This document shows positions 34,250 to 45,504 of a stretch of 64,000 nt of DNA, in pieces. The stretch comes from Pyrus communis (Eukaryota; Streptophyta; Magnoliopsida; Rosales; Rosaceae), in the NCBI RefSeq assembly GCF_963583255.1, contig NC_084817.1, forward strand, positions 14,452,121 through 14,516,120, given 5' to 3'. The notes beneath the pieces were generated by a model. That model saw only the letters and a program-made list of their open reading frames with translations. It did not search any database and was not told where the DNA came from. Made by a program: the position numbers and the translations under genes. Every line of letters begins with the position of its first letter. Within the stretch, counting starts at the first letter, position 1.

Positions 34250-36348
34250 TGATAGGAGCATATTCATGCGACTTAAATGGCTTGTTCTCGTGCATTTACG
34301 TTATGTTTCTTTAGTTATTTTAGTCCTTTTAAGCTATTTTCGTGTGTTTGTAGGTCCAAAGGGCTAAAGGAGCAAAAAGATGCATTTTGGAGACTTTTGG
34401 AGCACTTTTGGGCTAAGGATGGATAGCTTATGCTTGGCGCCAAAATGTTGGACGAAATTGAAGACCAAAGTGTTGAAACTTTGTTCCCTTTAGTTCTAGG
34501 ACATTTAAACCTTTCCTTTATCCATTGCACATGCATTTCCAACCTAATCACTCACCCACACAATCTGCCATCATTCCAATCAAAACCGTGCACATGCTAT
34601 CACCATGCATTCACATGCACTTGTTCCTCCATCATTCCATCCTTTAAAACATTGCACATGCACTTTAATCATTCAACACATGCACTCCCATTCTTTAATC
34701 CATGCAGCCACACATTCACCCACATGCATTTCCACCCACATGCTATCCCATTTCAGATTGCATTTCATTCATTTAACATGCATTCCATCCTTTAATTCAC
34801 TCACATACACTCATAATCATTCACATTTTGCAATCACATGCACTCCCTTTAATTAATTAAGCCACATGCACTCCCATCCATTTCATCATTGCAGCCAACA
34901 CATGCTTTCACATGCATTTTCAGATTGTCCCCTTGCACATGCAGCCACATATTCATTGCACATGCAATTCCAACCCACATGCATCCTTTAATCATTCAAA
35001 CATGCAGCCACATTCCCTCCTAGCTGTCATGTTCCCCCCATTTCACCTATAAATAAGCATCCATTGCATTCATTCTCATTCATACACATTTCAATCCCAC
35101 ACTTCTTCCATTTCAGAAATGTAGACCATAAAACTCCCTTGTGCCGTGCTCTCCCTTACAATCCAAACACCATCCTTCCATTTCCACCACTCCCCAAACC
35201 ATTCACACCATCAAACTATCCCTAGACCTTGTGCTACAACGAAGAGGAAGAGAAGAGTGCCTAAACGTTCGTACAATTCAAGTTTGAGTTGTTGGAATGT
35301 TTAGGTGTTTCTTTGATTTCAATGTTTAAATTCAATACTCTTTGTTTTGTACGAATGAGGAATGGAAGAGAAGAGTGCCTAAACGTTCATACAATTCAAG
35401 TTTGAGTTGTTGGAATGTTTAGGTGTTTCTTTGATTCTCTTTGTTTTGTACCATGAGGAACTAAACCCCCCTTTGGTTAGGGGGTGATTCGAATATATGT
35501 TTATGCTTGCATTTTGATTTGATTACTTCTAATTGCGTTTCATAAGTTGTGGATTCAATTCGTTTAACTGTTTGATTGATAACTTATTTATGTATGTTTA
35601 TTGAGAGTGCACACTTAATTTTCATGCATGAATATGACGCTAGAATATAAGTGAGTTTCACCTAATAGTTACGAACTTATATTCACAAGTAGTGGAGGTT
35701 GTTTATAAACAATCGCGTTAAACGAATTCTTGGCATAAGTTTCATGCAATCATAGTAACGAATGCCCCGTCAACACTTATAATTTTCATAGAGCGTAATG
35801 ATTCTTGCTTGTATCTCTATTATGCAATCATGTAGGGGACTAGTGGGGAATGTTTTGGGTTGTCGTATGCAATCATCCAATTCAATAACGTTAGGAAGAT
35901 TTGAAGGTTAATTAGTGCATCACGGTTAACTTGGGGTGTTGAGAATTAATGATTTGTTGAAATGCAATTGGAAATCGTTTATTATGCAAGTATAACATGT
36001 ATGGAGATGAACCCCTTAGCCATTCTATCATCCATTCATTCCATTCCATCAAATTCGTTTTACAATCTGTTTAGTTTATTAACTTGTTTTGTTATTTCAA
36101 TTTTTGTATAAATCTAAATCCCCCTTTACTTTATTGTCCAATTTAGTTAGAAAGTGTCTTAGTTTATGTTTCTAAGTGTTTTGATTAAATTTGTTACATA
36201 AATTCGTCCAAATTCACCAAAGTGCTCAAAACTGCCCAGAAAGTGATTTTAAGGCAGTTTTGAGTGTTTTGGGTGATGTTTGAGTCTTTTCGTTTGTTTT
36301 AGTGTTTTAAAGTTTAGTTTTGCATTCTTTGAGTCTAGTATAGTGTTT
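34250..36348 (+). mobile_element. LTR I, head and body of a plus-strand LTR, 3' end missing
   Basis: It starts TGATAGGAG at 34250 inside gamma's antisense ORF; cctcg (34245-34249) would be the left TSD. It has CATGCA arrays, TATA at 35048-35055, two hairpin units (about 35255-35430) and the large hairpin near 36225. It breaks at 36348 where another LTR begins. It may be the left part of delta's 5' LTR, whose last 19 bp would be 40518-40536. Confidence 0.75.
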
Positions 36349-37168
36349 TGATAGGAGCATATTCATGCGACTTAAATGGCTTGTTCTCGTGCATTTACGT
36401 TATGTTTCTTTAGTTATTTTAGTCCTTTATGCTTCTTTTGTGTGTTTTCAGGTTCTAAGGGCAAAGTATGCAAAAGGATGCCTTTTGGAGCCTTTTGGAG
36501 CAAATTAGAGATTGGAATGGATATCATATGCTTGGAGCCAAGAGGATGGACGAAATTGAAGGATTCCTCCCCCATTGCAGCCACATGCACATTCAATCAT
36601 TCACACCAAAACCTTGCACATGCTTTCCCATTTCATTATTCATTCACCTTGCAGCCACTCCACATGCATTTCTAGCTTTTCCTTTGCATTGCCCCTTTAA
36701 TCAACACATGCATCCACTCACCAAGAAATCATTCATTCCACATGCACCCAAAACACCACCAGAAATCATCATTGCCGTGGGTACCTATCCCATTTCAGAT
36801 TGTCATTCCACTTCATTGCACATGCATCTTCATAATTCAACACATGCATTCATTATTTATTTACTTTGCATCCTTTAATTTAATCACATGCACATTCAAA
36901 CAAACACAATCATTCCAGCCATACCTTGCATTTTCAGATTGTTCCTCCATCATTGCACCACAATGCAGCCACATGCACTTGTTCCTCTAACATTTCAGCC
37001 ACTTGCACTCCCATTCTCTCCCAAAACCGTGCACATGCCTTCTCCTTGCATTTCCAGCCATTCCACATGCTATTTCAGCCACATGCACTCATAATCATTC
37101 AACCAACATGTGCACATGCAACCTAGCTGTCATGTTCCCCCCATTTCACCTATAAATACTCATTCATT
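36349..37168 (+). mobile_element. LTR J, 5' part running into the assembly gap
   Basis: TGATAGGAG at 36349. Up to the gap it is nearly identical to LTR A (114-924), apart from a 10-bp duplication (ccttttggag repeated near 36482) and a few substitutions. TATA is at 37151-37158. The gap hides its 3' part. Confidence 0.82.
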
Positions 37169-37368
37169 NNNNNNNNNNNNNNNNNNNNNNNNNNNNNNNN
37201 NNNNNNNNNNNNNNNNNNNNNNNNNNNNNNNNNNNNNNNNNNNNNNNNNNNNNNNNNNNNNNNNNNNNNNNNNNNNNNNNNNNNNNNNNNNNNNNNNNNN
37301 NNNNNNNNNNNNNNNNNNNNNNNNNNNNNNNNNNNNNNNNNNNNNNNNNNNNNNNNNNNNNNNNNNNN
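37169..37368. other. Assembly gap, 200 N
   Basis: Exactly 200 N, the usual placeholder for a gap of unknown size, so distances across it are not reliable. The left side matches LTR A up to the TATA region. The right side matches a different LTR type (like 26340-26440 in reverse), so the two sides need not be the same LTR. Confidence 0.99.
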
Positions 37369-38523
37369 TGCATTCATTCACTCCCCATTCCATCTCTCCA
37401 TTTCTCACATCACAACTAACACAAACACTTCCCCTTAGAATCCAAAACCGTGAGTCCCCCTTCCACTTCTCACTCCATTCCACACTTCCATCCCCCAAAC
37501 CAATTATCCCTAGACCTTATGCTACAATAAAGAGGAAGAGAAGAGGGCCTAAACGTTCATACAATTCAAGTTTGAGTTGTTGGAATGTTTAGGCGTTTCT
37601 TTGATTTCAATGTTTAATTTCAATTCTCTTTGTTTTGTATGAGGAACTAAACCCCCCTAGCTAGGGGGGTGATTCGAAATATATGTTTATGCTTGCAATA
37701 TGATTTGATTACTTTTAATTACGTTTCATAAGTTGTGAATTCAATTTGTTTAACTATTTGATTGATATCCTATTTATGTATGTTTATTGAGAATGAACGC
37801 TTAATTTTCATGCATGAATATGACGCTAGAATATAAGTGAGTTTCACATAATAGTTATGAACTTATATTCACAAGTAGTGGAGGTTGCTTATAACAATCG
37901 CGTTAAACAAATTCTTGGCATAAGTTTCATGCAATCATAGTAACGAATGCCTCGTCAACACTTATAGTTTTCATGTTGCTTAATGATTCTTGCTTGTATC
38001 TCTATTATGCAATTCATGTAGGGAACTTGTGAGGAATGCTTTGGATTGTCGTATGCAATCATCCAATTCATTAACTTAAGGAAAACTTGACGGTTAATTT
38101 AAGCGGACCTAATTAACCCGGGGCGTTGAGAATTCATGGTTTATTGAAAAGCAATTAGAAATCGTTTTGTATGCAAGTATAACATGTATAGAGATGAACC
38201 CCTTAGCTAGCTTCCCATCCATTCATTTCCGTCAAATCCATATTTACAATTTGTTTTGTTTCCAAGTATCCATTTTAGTTTAAATTCGTCCAAATCCAAT
38301 TCCCCCCTATTTCGTTGAAGTCTTAGTCTTAATCTTTATTATTTTTAGTTTTGCTTTCTTCGAGCATTAAATAGTGTTTTATATTGTGTTTTTACGTTTT
38401 TAAGTCAAATCCAAGTGATTAACAATCCCTCCTAATCCCCGGTCCAGAACGATCCCTACTTATACACTTCACTACAATTGACAAAAAGAGGGTTTAATTT
38501 GTGTGCGTATAATTCTCGCATCA
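37369..38523 (+). mobile_element. 3' part of a plus-strand LTR after the gap
   Basis: It begins mid-LTR downstream of the TATA region, has one 46-nt hairpin unit (about 37550), the C/G hairpin (about 37650) and a normal end ctcgcatca at 38523. The region of the large hairpin is shortened. The right flank ctaat does not match the left flank of LTR J (tgttt), which fits the two belonging to different insertions. Confidence 0.78.
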
Positions 38524-38600
38524 CTAATCAAAATAGCAAACAAGCAAACAAGCAATTACAAGGGACTGAAATCAGTCCCCGGCAACGGCGCCATTTTTGT
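38524..38600 (-). mobile_element. Leader and PBS of element M2, a different LTR family
   Basis: Minus-strand leader fragment with a tRNA-Asp PBS at 38576-38593 (TCCCCGGCAACGGCGCCA on the plus strand) and a hairpin gggactga/tcagtccc at 38562-38579 that overlaps it. Seven bases separate PBS and LTR. The internal region is cut at 38524, where a plus-strand LTR ends. Confidence 0.75.
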
Positions 38601-40517
38601 TGATGTATATTTCCTTCCTGATGCTAGAATATATTTAGTATAATGGCATAAGCAAGGGTGTCGAATCCACAGGGACTAATTGGACCTATGTAATTACTTG
38701 TTTTGCAAGAACTCTAAGAAATGAATCAAACTAAACAAACTAGGCAGATTTGGAAATGAATCAAACTAGTCTAAATAGACAGATTTGTTGGTGTAACTTG
38801 AAAGCATGAAAAAATGAAGTAAACACAAATAAATGAATCAACAACTAATGTAATGGGATAGTATCAATGGAAATGAAGCTAGGGATTCGGGTTCACCATT
38901 GCTTAACTAAGTCCATGTTTGTCAAGTTAGTTTGTACTCATTCATCTACCTATTTCTTGAGTTTGTTTCACTTGGATATGATCAACCATATGATGTGTGG
39001 ATTTGATCAAATGTCTCTAATCATGAACCTAATTGTGATGTGCAACTTTGGTTCATAATCAAGATTATGTAATGCACAAGAAACTTTCATAAAACCAAAG
39101 GGAATAACTCGGCAGGATGTATGCTAAACCTTCCCTTCATTCATTCACATATCTACCAAGATTATGCATGATGTGTGTCTTAATCTTGGCTACACAACTT
39201 AGTGATTAATTCAAATGATGATCAAACATTAAAATCAACACACTAAATCACCATTAAATCAGAGAATGAAACAAGAAATAGATGGACAAATTGAGCATTC
39301 TAACTTAATTACATGGCAAACTTTGCAAGGTTACATCGAATCCCTAGAGGAGGATTAGTTACAATTCATGTTTACAAAAGATTTATCATAAAAATATAAA
39401 ACATGAATGAGCATAGAATTAATAAGAATAAACCCTTGAAGCAAAACTGATTTTGAAGTCCTTGAGGAGTGGCCTTCGGGGTTGGTTCTCCAAGTATGGT
39501 GCAACTGAATTAGATCCACTTGGTATGTTTTCTGCAAAGGGGAGAGCAAATGGGCAGAGAATCGGGTGAAATGGAGCGGCTATGGGTGAATAATAATGGA
39601 ATGAATGCCAAGGACAGTTTCTGTGAAAAAGGAGAGAATGTAGAATGCAATCGAAAATGGAGAGAATGTATGTGTGTAATGGAATGAAAAAGAAGAAAAC
39701 TTGTGGGCCTTTCCTATGTCCAATGAGACTTGTTTTATCAAAAAGAATGTGTCTCCAACAATCAGATTGGATCTTGCATTTGTTTAACTCAGATGGCTGA
39801 GCATAAATCAGATGGAATGATGGGTTTCTGAGGTAGTGGACGCATGGCATGGACAAGGTCTGCAAGCATGAGGTTTGTTTAATCAAAATGCATGTGCCCT
39901 TGCTGCAACAAGTGAGTGGAACCTGCAAAGGTGAATTGGAGCACCAGAAAATGTTTATACAAATCTGGAAATGGGAAGAACACACGGCATGGACAAAGGG
40001 ATGAGTTGGATTTCTGAAATGATGGCTGCAAGGAGTTACTTGTTTAATCACAATGCATGTGAATTTATGTAAAGATGAAGTGTAGAAATGTAATGGAGTG
40101 CACGGAATGGATGTTTGTGTTTGTTGGTGTCAAAATGGCTGAAATGAATTAAGTGATGGAAATGGGATTGTGAGGAATCTGATTTGGTGCTAGAATTGCA
40201 TCAAATGATGGGATGATATGGGAACACACGGCCAAGGTTGTGACATGCATGTGAATGCATGTTTTGATGTTGGAACCACATAGGTGACTTCCATGCTTTT
40301 GCTTTGTTTAGAATCACCCAATATGGCCGAATTGCATCTCTTAACACTTCACATCTTTTCTGGAATGTTTTTACTTCATTTGCCTTCCCATTGATCCAAG
40401 TTCACCCTTGGCTGCACACTAACACCAAATAGTGTAAAATGCAACTAGTTTAATCCAAAACAATCACAAAGACACCAAATAAGGAAGATATAAATGCATG
40501 CAAAATGTGACTTATCA
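38601..40517 (-). mobile_element. 5' LTR of element M2 (1917 bp)
   Basis: TGATGTATAT at 38601 next to the PBS, and TTATCA at 40517; in LTR sense it starts TGATAAGTCACATTTTGC. It shares no obvious sequence with the other LTRs except the TGAT/ATCA ends, so it is a separate family. It appears inserted in the last 20 bp of a plus-strand LTR, because gcgtataaatctcgcatca follows directly at 40518-40536. gcgta would be its right TSD. The frames inside are short and unlike known proteins. Confidence 0.75.
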
Positions 40518-40541
40518 GCGTATAAATCTCGCATCAAATTT

Positions 40542-40559
40542 TGGCGTCGTTGCCGGGGA
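40542..40559 (+). other. Primer-binding site for tRNA-Asp, element delta
   Basis: TGGCGTCGTTGCCGGGGA differs at one base from the exact complement of the tRNA-Asp 3' end and lies 5 nt after the LTR end. It overlaps a hairpin with arms gggattag (40556-40563) and ctaatccc (40572-40579). Confidence 0.8.
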
Positions 40560-40660
40560 TTAGAAAATTTGCTAATCCCTTGGATTGTTTTATTTTCGTT
40601 TGTTTTTATTTTATTCCAGTTTCTTAATCTTGTTTTGTTTCTTGTTCTAGGTACTAGTTT

Positions 40661-40705
40661 ATGACTCGGAGTTCTCATCCGATTCGTGAACATATCCTGG
40701 AGTGA
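40661..40705 (+). pseudogene. Gag start remnant of element delta (14 codons)
   Basis: The ATG follows the same leader sequence as in beta and encodes MTRSSHPIREHILE, then a stop. Directly after it the sequence jumps to the region that in beta follows the gag-protease stop (cgtccggctgca...gggaggcaaccc). The whole gag-pol block is therefore deleted between these points. Confidence 0.7.
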
Positions 40706-40790
40706 TTGGGTTCTTCGTCCGGCTGCAAGACGTAAAAGAAAGCGCTACTTGGGAGGCAACCCAATGCACCGAATAAAACAAAGCATGTTC

Positions 40791-40819
<29 letters not shown>
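40791..40819 (+). repeat. Poly(A)29 tract preceded by AATAAA
   Basis: Twenty-nine A residues, with AATAAA at 40772-40777 ending 13 nt upstream: the layout of a polyadenylated transcript end. It sits at the join between gag-flanking sequence and the antisense-ORF block. Confidence 0.6.
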
Positions 40820-40821
<2 letters not shown>

Positions 40822-40842
40822 CATGGCAGAACGATGGAGGCT

Positions 40843-41520
40843 TCACAAAGGTTGTTTACTTAAAGACCCACTACGTGGCAAAACTCTTGAAGCGGAAGGC
40901 ATCGGGACGGAAGGCATCGGTGCAGAAGATATAGGAGCGGAAGGCATCGGAGCTGGAGGCATCGAAGATAGAGGATTCGAGGCCTCAATACATGGCCAAA
41001 CGCTGGATGATCCAGGAAAAAGGTGACTCTGGAGGAAAGACGAAAACCTTTGACGGTCACTTTGAATCCGACCTTCAGACTCTTGCAGTTCATCAAGCTT
41101 CCTCTTCATGCCCGTCAAATAGTTGTTGGCAAGCACGTGCAAACTTCTATTCTCATGCTTAAGCAGTTTGATCTCCTGCTTAAGACTTTCCACCTCTGCC
41201 ATCAATGATTCCACCTGACGGGAGCGGGCAAGCAGGCGTTGGCCCATGTTGGACACAGAACTCGCACACTGAACACTAAGTGCGAGGGACTCTTGAACGG
41301 CCAACTCATCGGACCGTCCTGACAGCAGCCTACTATCTTTTGGAGTGAGGAGGTTCCTAGCTACTATTGTAGCTGTTGTGGCGTCCTGCATAACGGAGTC
41401 TTCACCTGTAAGAAGACCGTTAGAAGATAAAAAAGAAGGGCGCCATACATTACCTTGACGGGGCGCAACTGGATCGCTGCTGAGACTCAAATCTAAGCTA
41501 AGGTTCGATGAGTTTGCCAT
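40843..41520 (-). CDS. Antisense ORF (aORF) of element delta, coiled-coil protein of unknown function
   Basis: A 225-residue frame starting MANSSN at 41520; five extra codons upstream (M plus four K, start 41535) come from an A-rich run and are probably not used. Residue numbers below count from 41535. Residues about 6-25 are Ser/Leu-rich; about 26-96 are a globular-looking part with GNVWRPSFLSSNG and TPKDSRLLSGRSDELAVQES; about 104-155 are strongly coiled-coil (RQVESLMAEVESLKQEIK, then MKRKLDELQESEG). Residues about 191-216 are Pro/Met/Ala/Ser pentapeptide-like repeats. It is encoded opposite to the element. Extra antisense ORFs between pol and the 3' LTR are known in Tat-group elements, but I cannot assign this one to a known family. 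It is not gag, protease, env or a recognisable transcription factor. Confidence 0.65.
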   Translation of the reverse strand: MANSSNLSLDLSLSSDPVAPRQGNVWRPSFLSSNGLLTGEDSVMQDATTATIVARNLLTPKDSRLLSGRSDELAVQESLALSVQCASSVSNMGQRLLARSRQVESLMAEVESLKQEIKLLKHENRSLHVLANNYLTGMKRKLDELQESEGRIQSDRQRFSSFLQSHLFPGSSSVWPCIEASNPLSSMPPAPMPSAPISSAPMPSVPMPSASRVLPRSGSLSKQPL

Positions 41521-41703
41521 TTTTTTTTTTTTCAAAAGTGTTCAAAGAGATGGGGTGGATGGAGTTAATTCTCAAAGGGCCGGAGTCGATTTTCAAGAAT
41601 GGAAATTCTTCAGAGTGTGTTTGTTGTGGTGATCGATAGCTCTATAAAAAGCCAAGGCGACGCGTCCACCGATTCAAAAAGCCGGAATTTCCGGCGTAAT
41701 TTA

Positions 41704-41856
41704 GGCGACGCTTTCTCGGCTTTTCAGAAGACGCATTCAACTTTGTCATAAGATTTCTTCTTTTCAGACAACACGTGGAGGCCATCATCGCAACTACACA
41801 TCTTTAGCCGACAAGCGCAAAGTTCGGCGACGCTTTCTCTGCTTTTCAGAAAACGC
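41704..41856 (+). repeat. Two 31-bp direct repeats upstream of the antisense ORF
   Basis: ggcgacgctttctcggcttt with the following 11 bases, at 41704-41734, recurs at 41826-41856 with two differences. A G-box CACGTG (41772-41777) lies between them. The gamma counterpart is at about 33350-33500 in reverse. Confidence 0.55.
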
Positions 41857-41900
41857 GTGCAGCTTTGTCAAAAGGAGCCGCATCCGCACTACTACGTGTC

Positions 41901-41967
41901 GTTCAGAAAGCTAAGGGGCGCCTGCTCAGAAATCGAAGGGGCGTCGTTCAGAAATCGAAGAGGCGTC
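41901..41967 (+). repeat. 22-bp tandem repeat, three units
   Basis: Units of the form gttcagaaatcgaagaggcg followed by tc, the first one diverged. It lies in the GC-richer block upstream of the antisense ORF. The gamma homologue is near 33245-33305 with fewer units. Confidence 0.55.
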
Positions 41968-43685
41968 ACTATTTCAAAAAGCCGGATTTGCGGGATCAAA
42001 ACGTTTGTCGACAAGGGTAAAAGAAGAGTACCACCACTTGATATTATCTCTATATATGTCGACCTTCGTCTTTTATGGCAAGGCAAACCTGAAGAAAATG
42101 CCCAACTCTCCCTCACCTTTGAGGGCGCACTCCCAGCAAATCCTTTTGAAATACTCAATTTTTTCTTCTTCCCCAAAGATGATACCGGATGCCTGGAGTA
42201 CAGATGACCCAGGAGGAAACGGCAGATTGAAGTGTGCTGATTCATTCACCGCTTCTTCAAAAGCAAAGGTATCTCATATCATCAAGGTCAAAAGCAAAAG
42301 TATCTCATATCATGCTCCTTCCCTGTCTTTTTCTTTGTCCTTGTTCTTACTCGCATGGCAAAGTAAAAGAAGCAATCAGCCGGCACTTGGAGTCAGTCTT
42401 CCGATCTGGAGCCAACTGCCTGGAATCTATTCCTGATTGCTTACCTAGCGTTGCTCTCGAGTAGTCATCTTCAACGGTTGATACACTTCCGGAGAAGGGA
42501 CCACTTCTGCAAAGGGGAGCGAGTAAGGCAAGTGAAAATGATACATTGAAGCATGTGGAGACAAACATAGGCTGAGTTATCCTCCAACCCTTTTCAATAC
42601 GAATTGGAAAGATTGAACAAAGAAACAGACCACAGGGGTAAGCTCAGACCTTCGGGGAAGACCAAAAGAATCCTCCAGCCCAGTAGCATAAAGGAAAATC
42701 AACAAGTGGAGGAGACCAAAAGAATCATGCAGCCCAATTCAAGAGTATGCCTGTGGAATCACCAAGATCAATGCATCAATGCAATCACCAAGGAGAAGAG
42801 GGAATTTACACTCCATAACCAGATTTGCGTCCCTAAACTCTTCTCTTTGTTAATTACATTCTGCCATGTTTAGTATGTTTAAATGCTTTTTGTGTGTTTA
42901 CTTATGTTTTGTGTGAATCTATGCTTAAAACATTGAGGACAATGTTTGATTTAAGTGTGGGGGGGGTAACTAAAGTGTTTAGATGCAAATTCGTAGGGTT
43001 TTATCCACCATAACTTCTAATGTTGTTCCTTGCTGTTTTAAGGTGTTTTTAAGTTGTTTTAGAGTGTTTTAATATGTTTTGTTTTTATAAATCCGAAAAA
43101 CATATAAAAATTTGAAAAACATGTTTTAAAAAAGCCTAAAAAAAGTGTTTTGAGTCGTTTTTGTGTGTTTGTGTCTTAGGGTACCTTCCAACAAAATGAC
43201 ATGGATTTGGTTTGTAATTGCATGACTGTTAAAGAGAGTTATAAACATGGATGAAAGTTTGATTTACTTTTGGTATATTCTTGGTTATGGTTATAATGTA
43301 TGACTTCACATGCAATCATAAAAGAAAAATTCGTTTTTGTAACATGCTTGAAGGAAGAAACTCATAATAACGCTACATCCCTGTGAGACTCGAGCCATTA
43401 CTTTCTTTGGAGAGTTATTTTCTGTGATTCTTTGTTTTCTAAAGTTGTTGCATGATCTCATTATTCCTTGCTTGGTTGCTACTTAGAATGCAATTGTATC
43501 ATGATAGAACTAAATGCTAGAACTTATATCCGTTTCATTCAAAGCATGACATTGAATTGCATAATATATATCAAGATGAAGTTGTGTTGTTGCCACCATA
43601 GCCAAATAGCCTTACTTCCCATATTTCGTATATATTAGTTTTAACCCCGTTGAGCCTCGTTTAGCCTACTTTCTTTGCTAACCAC

Positions 43686-45504
43686 TGATAGGAGCATATT
43701 CATGCGACTTAAATGGCTTGTTCTCGTGCATTTACGTTATGTTTCTCTAGTTATTTTAGTCCTTTATGCTTCTTTTGTGTGTTTTCAGGTTCTAAGGGCA
43801 AGGTATGCAAAAGGATGCCTTTTGGAGCCTTTTGGAGCAAATTAGAGATTGGAATGGATATCATATGCTTGGAGCCAAGAGGATGGACGAAATTAAAGAC
43901 TTGAAGTAGGAAAGTTAAATCCTAAAAGACCTCATGTTTAAGCATCATTGAAGACTCCTACGCATTTTAGAACACAAAAACAACATTCCTTGCAACCTTA
44001 GGACATTGTCGTGTGTTTCCTTGTGTCTCCCTTCCTTGCCATGCAAGGAAGGGCTTTGTTCCCTATTTTAAACACTTAAAGCATTCATTTATCATATCAT
44101 TCACTTATTATAAGCATTCACTTATCATATCATTCACTTATCAAACCATTCACTTATCACTTCCATTCACTTATCACTTATCACTTCCATTCACTTATCA
44201 CTCACCACATATCATTCATTTATCACTTAACATATCATTCATTTATCACTTAACATATCATACACTTATCATAATCATTCACTTATACACTTATCATAAT
44301 CATTCACTTATTCTTTCATCATTCAACCACCAATTCAACACATGCATTTCAAACCTTTCAACACCCTTTAATCATCTCCCTTTAAGTTATGATTTTATTT
44401 CCTAACCCTACATGCATTATTTATTAGCATCTTCACATGCATTCACACACACTTCACACAAACAAACAACTCAAAACCGTGAGCTCCCATTCCCTTATGC
44501 CATTTTCAGATTTCCACCCACTAACCTAGTCATCAACACATGCATTCCCTTCACATTCACCCACATGCACTCCCACTCTTTAATCATATGCACTCCCATC
44601 ATAATTCCACCACCAATTCAGCCACAAAACATTATCATTGCACCACATTCAACCACTCCACATCCCTCACCAAGAAACCATTCAACACACACATGCATCC
44701 TGAAATTCTTTGCCATGCAATCACATGCATTTCCCTTGACATTTTCAGCCATCACACTTCATCATTACACCACCATTCACTCTTTAACCCACACACACTT
44801 CACACAAACAACATTCACATGCATTCACATGCATTTCCAACACAAAACACACTCAAAACCGTGGCCACCTTTGCATTTCAGGATTCCCATTTGCATTTTC
44901 AGATTTCCAGCTTTCCCTTTTATTTTCCAGCTTTCATTCTTCATCATTGCAGCCATTCCACATGCAATTCTCCATCATTCCTCCACACAAACACCTTAAA
45001 CAAATAGCCATATACATCTCCACTCCTCCTATAAATACCCTTGCATTCCCATCATTCAAAACATCTCATTCACAACACAACACCCCTCAAACACTCCCAT
45101 TCTTTCCTTAGCCGTGAGTCCCCCCTCCCTACTAATCCAAACACCAACCATCTTTCCATTTCCATCACTCCTCACTCCATTCCACACTTCCATTCCCCCA
45201 AACCAACTATCCTTAGACCTTATGCTACAACAACGAGGAAGAGAAGAGGACCTAAACGTTCATACAATTCAAGTTTGAGTTGTTGGAATGTTTAGGTGAT
45301 TCTTTGATTTCAATGTTTCATTTTAATTCTCTTTGTTTTGTACGTATAAGGAATGGAAGAGAAGAGTGCCTAAACGTTCATACAATTCAAGTTTGAGTTG
45401 TTGGAATGTTTAGGTGTTTCTTTGATTTCAATGTTATGAAGAACTAATCCCCCTTTAGCTAGGGGGTAATTCGAAATAAATGTTATGAAGAACTAATCCC
45501 CCTT
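43686..45504 (+). mobile_element. LTR K, truncated at the duplication junction
   Basis: TGATAGGAG at 43686, inserted in delta's internal region after gctaaccac. The first ~210 bp match LTRs A and J; after that it switches to a different U3 with a cacttatca array (about 44081-44318) and CATGCA motifs. TATA is at 45030-45037 and two hairpin units lie at about 45250-45420. The sequence repeats a 25-bp stretch (45431-45455 and 45480-45504) and then jumps into gag, so the LTR 3' part is missing. Confidence 0.78.

Larger units (their letters stand above)
40518..43685 (+). mobile_element. Element delta: LTR end, PBS, gag stub, poly(A), antisense ORF and 3' internal region
   Basis: In order: LTR terminus 40518-40536, PBS 40542-40559, leader, a gag start reduced to 14 codons (40661-40705), the conserved ttgggaggcaaccc segment (about 40750), poly(A) 40791-40819, an intact antisense ORF (40843-41520), GC-richer repeat block (41690-42000), ~61-bp repeats (42650-42770), the AAACATTGAGGACAATGTTT hairpin and GTGTGGGGGGGG (42956-42966). 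It is cut at 43685 by LTR K. Gag, protease and pol are absent, so it is a large-retrotransposon-derivative-like element. Confidence 0.78.
12129..45504 (+). repeat. First copy of a 33,376-bp tandem duplication unit
   Basis: The sequence from 45505 on equals the sequence from 12129 on, with a constant offset of 33,376 (33,377 after a 1-bp insertion). The unit would therefore end at 45504, where the second copy begins. Its start lies inside the beta gag coding region. Confidence 0.8.

Noticed and set aside
39419..40051. 210-codon minus-strand ORF in the M2 LTR
   Set aside because: It lies wholly inside an LTR, has no recognisable domain, and its sense is as expected from chance in a low-stop region.
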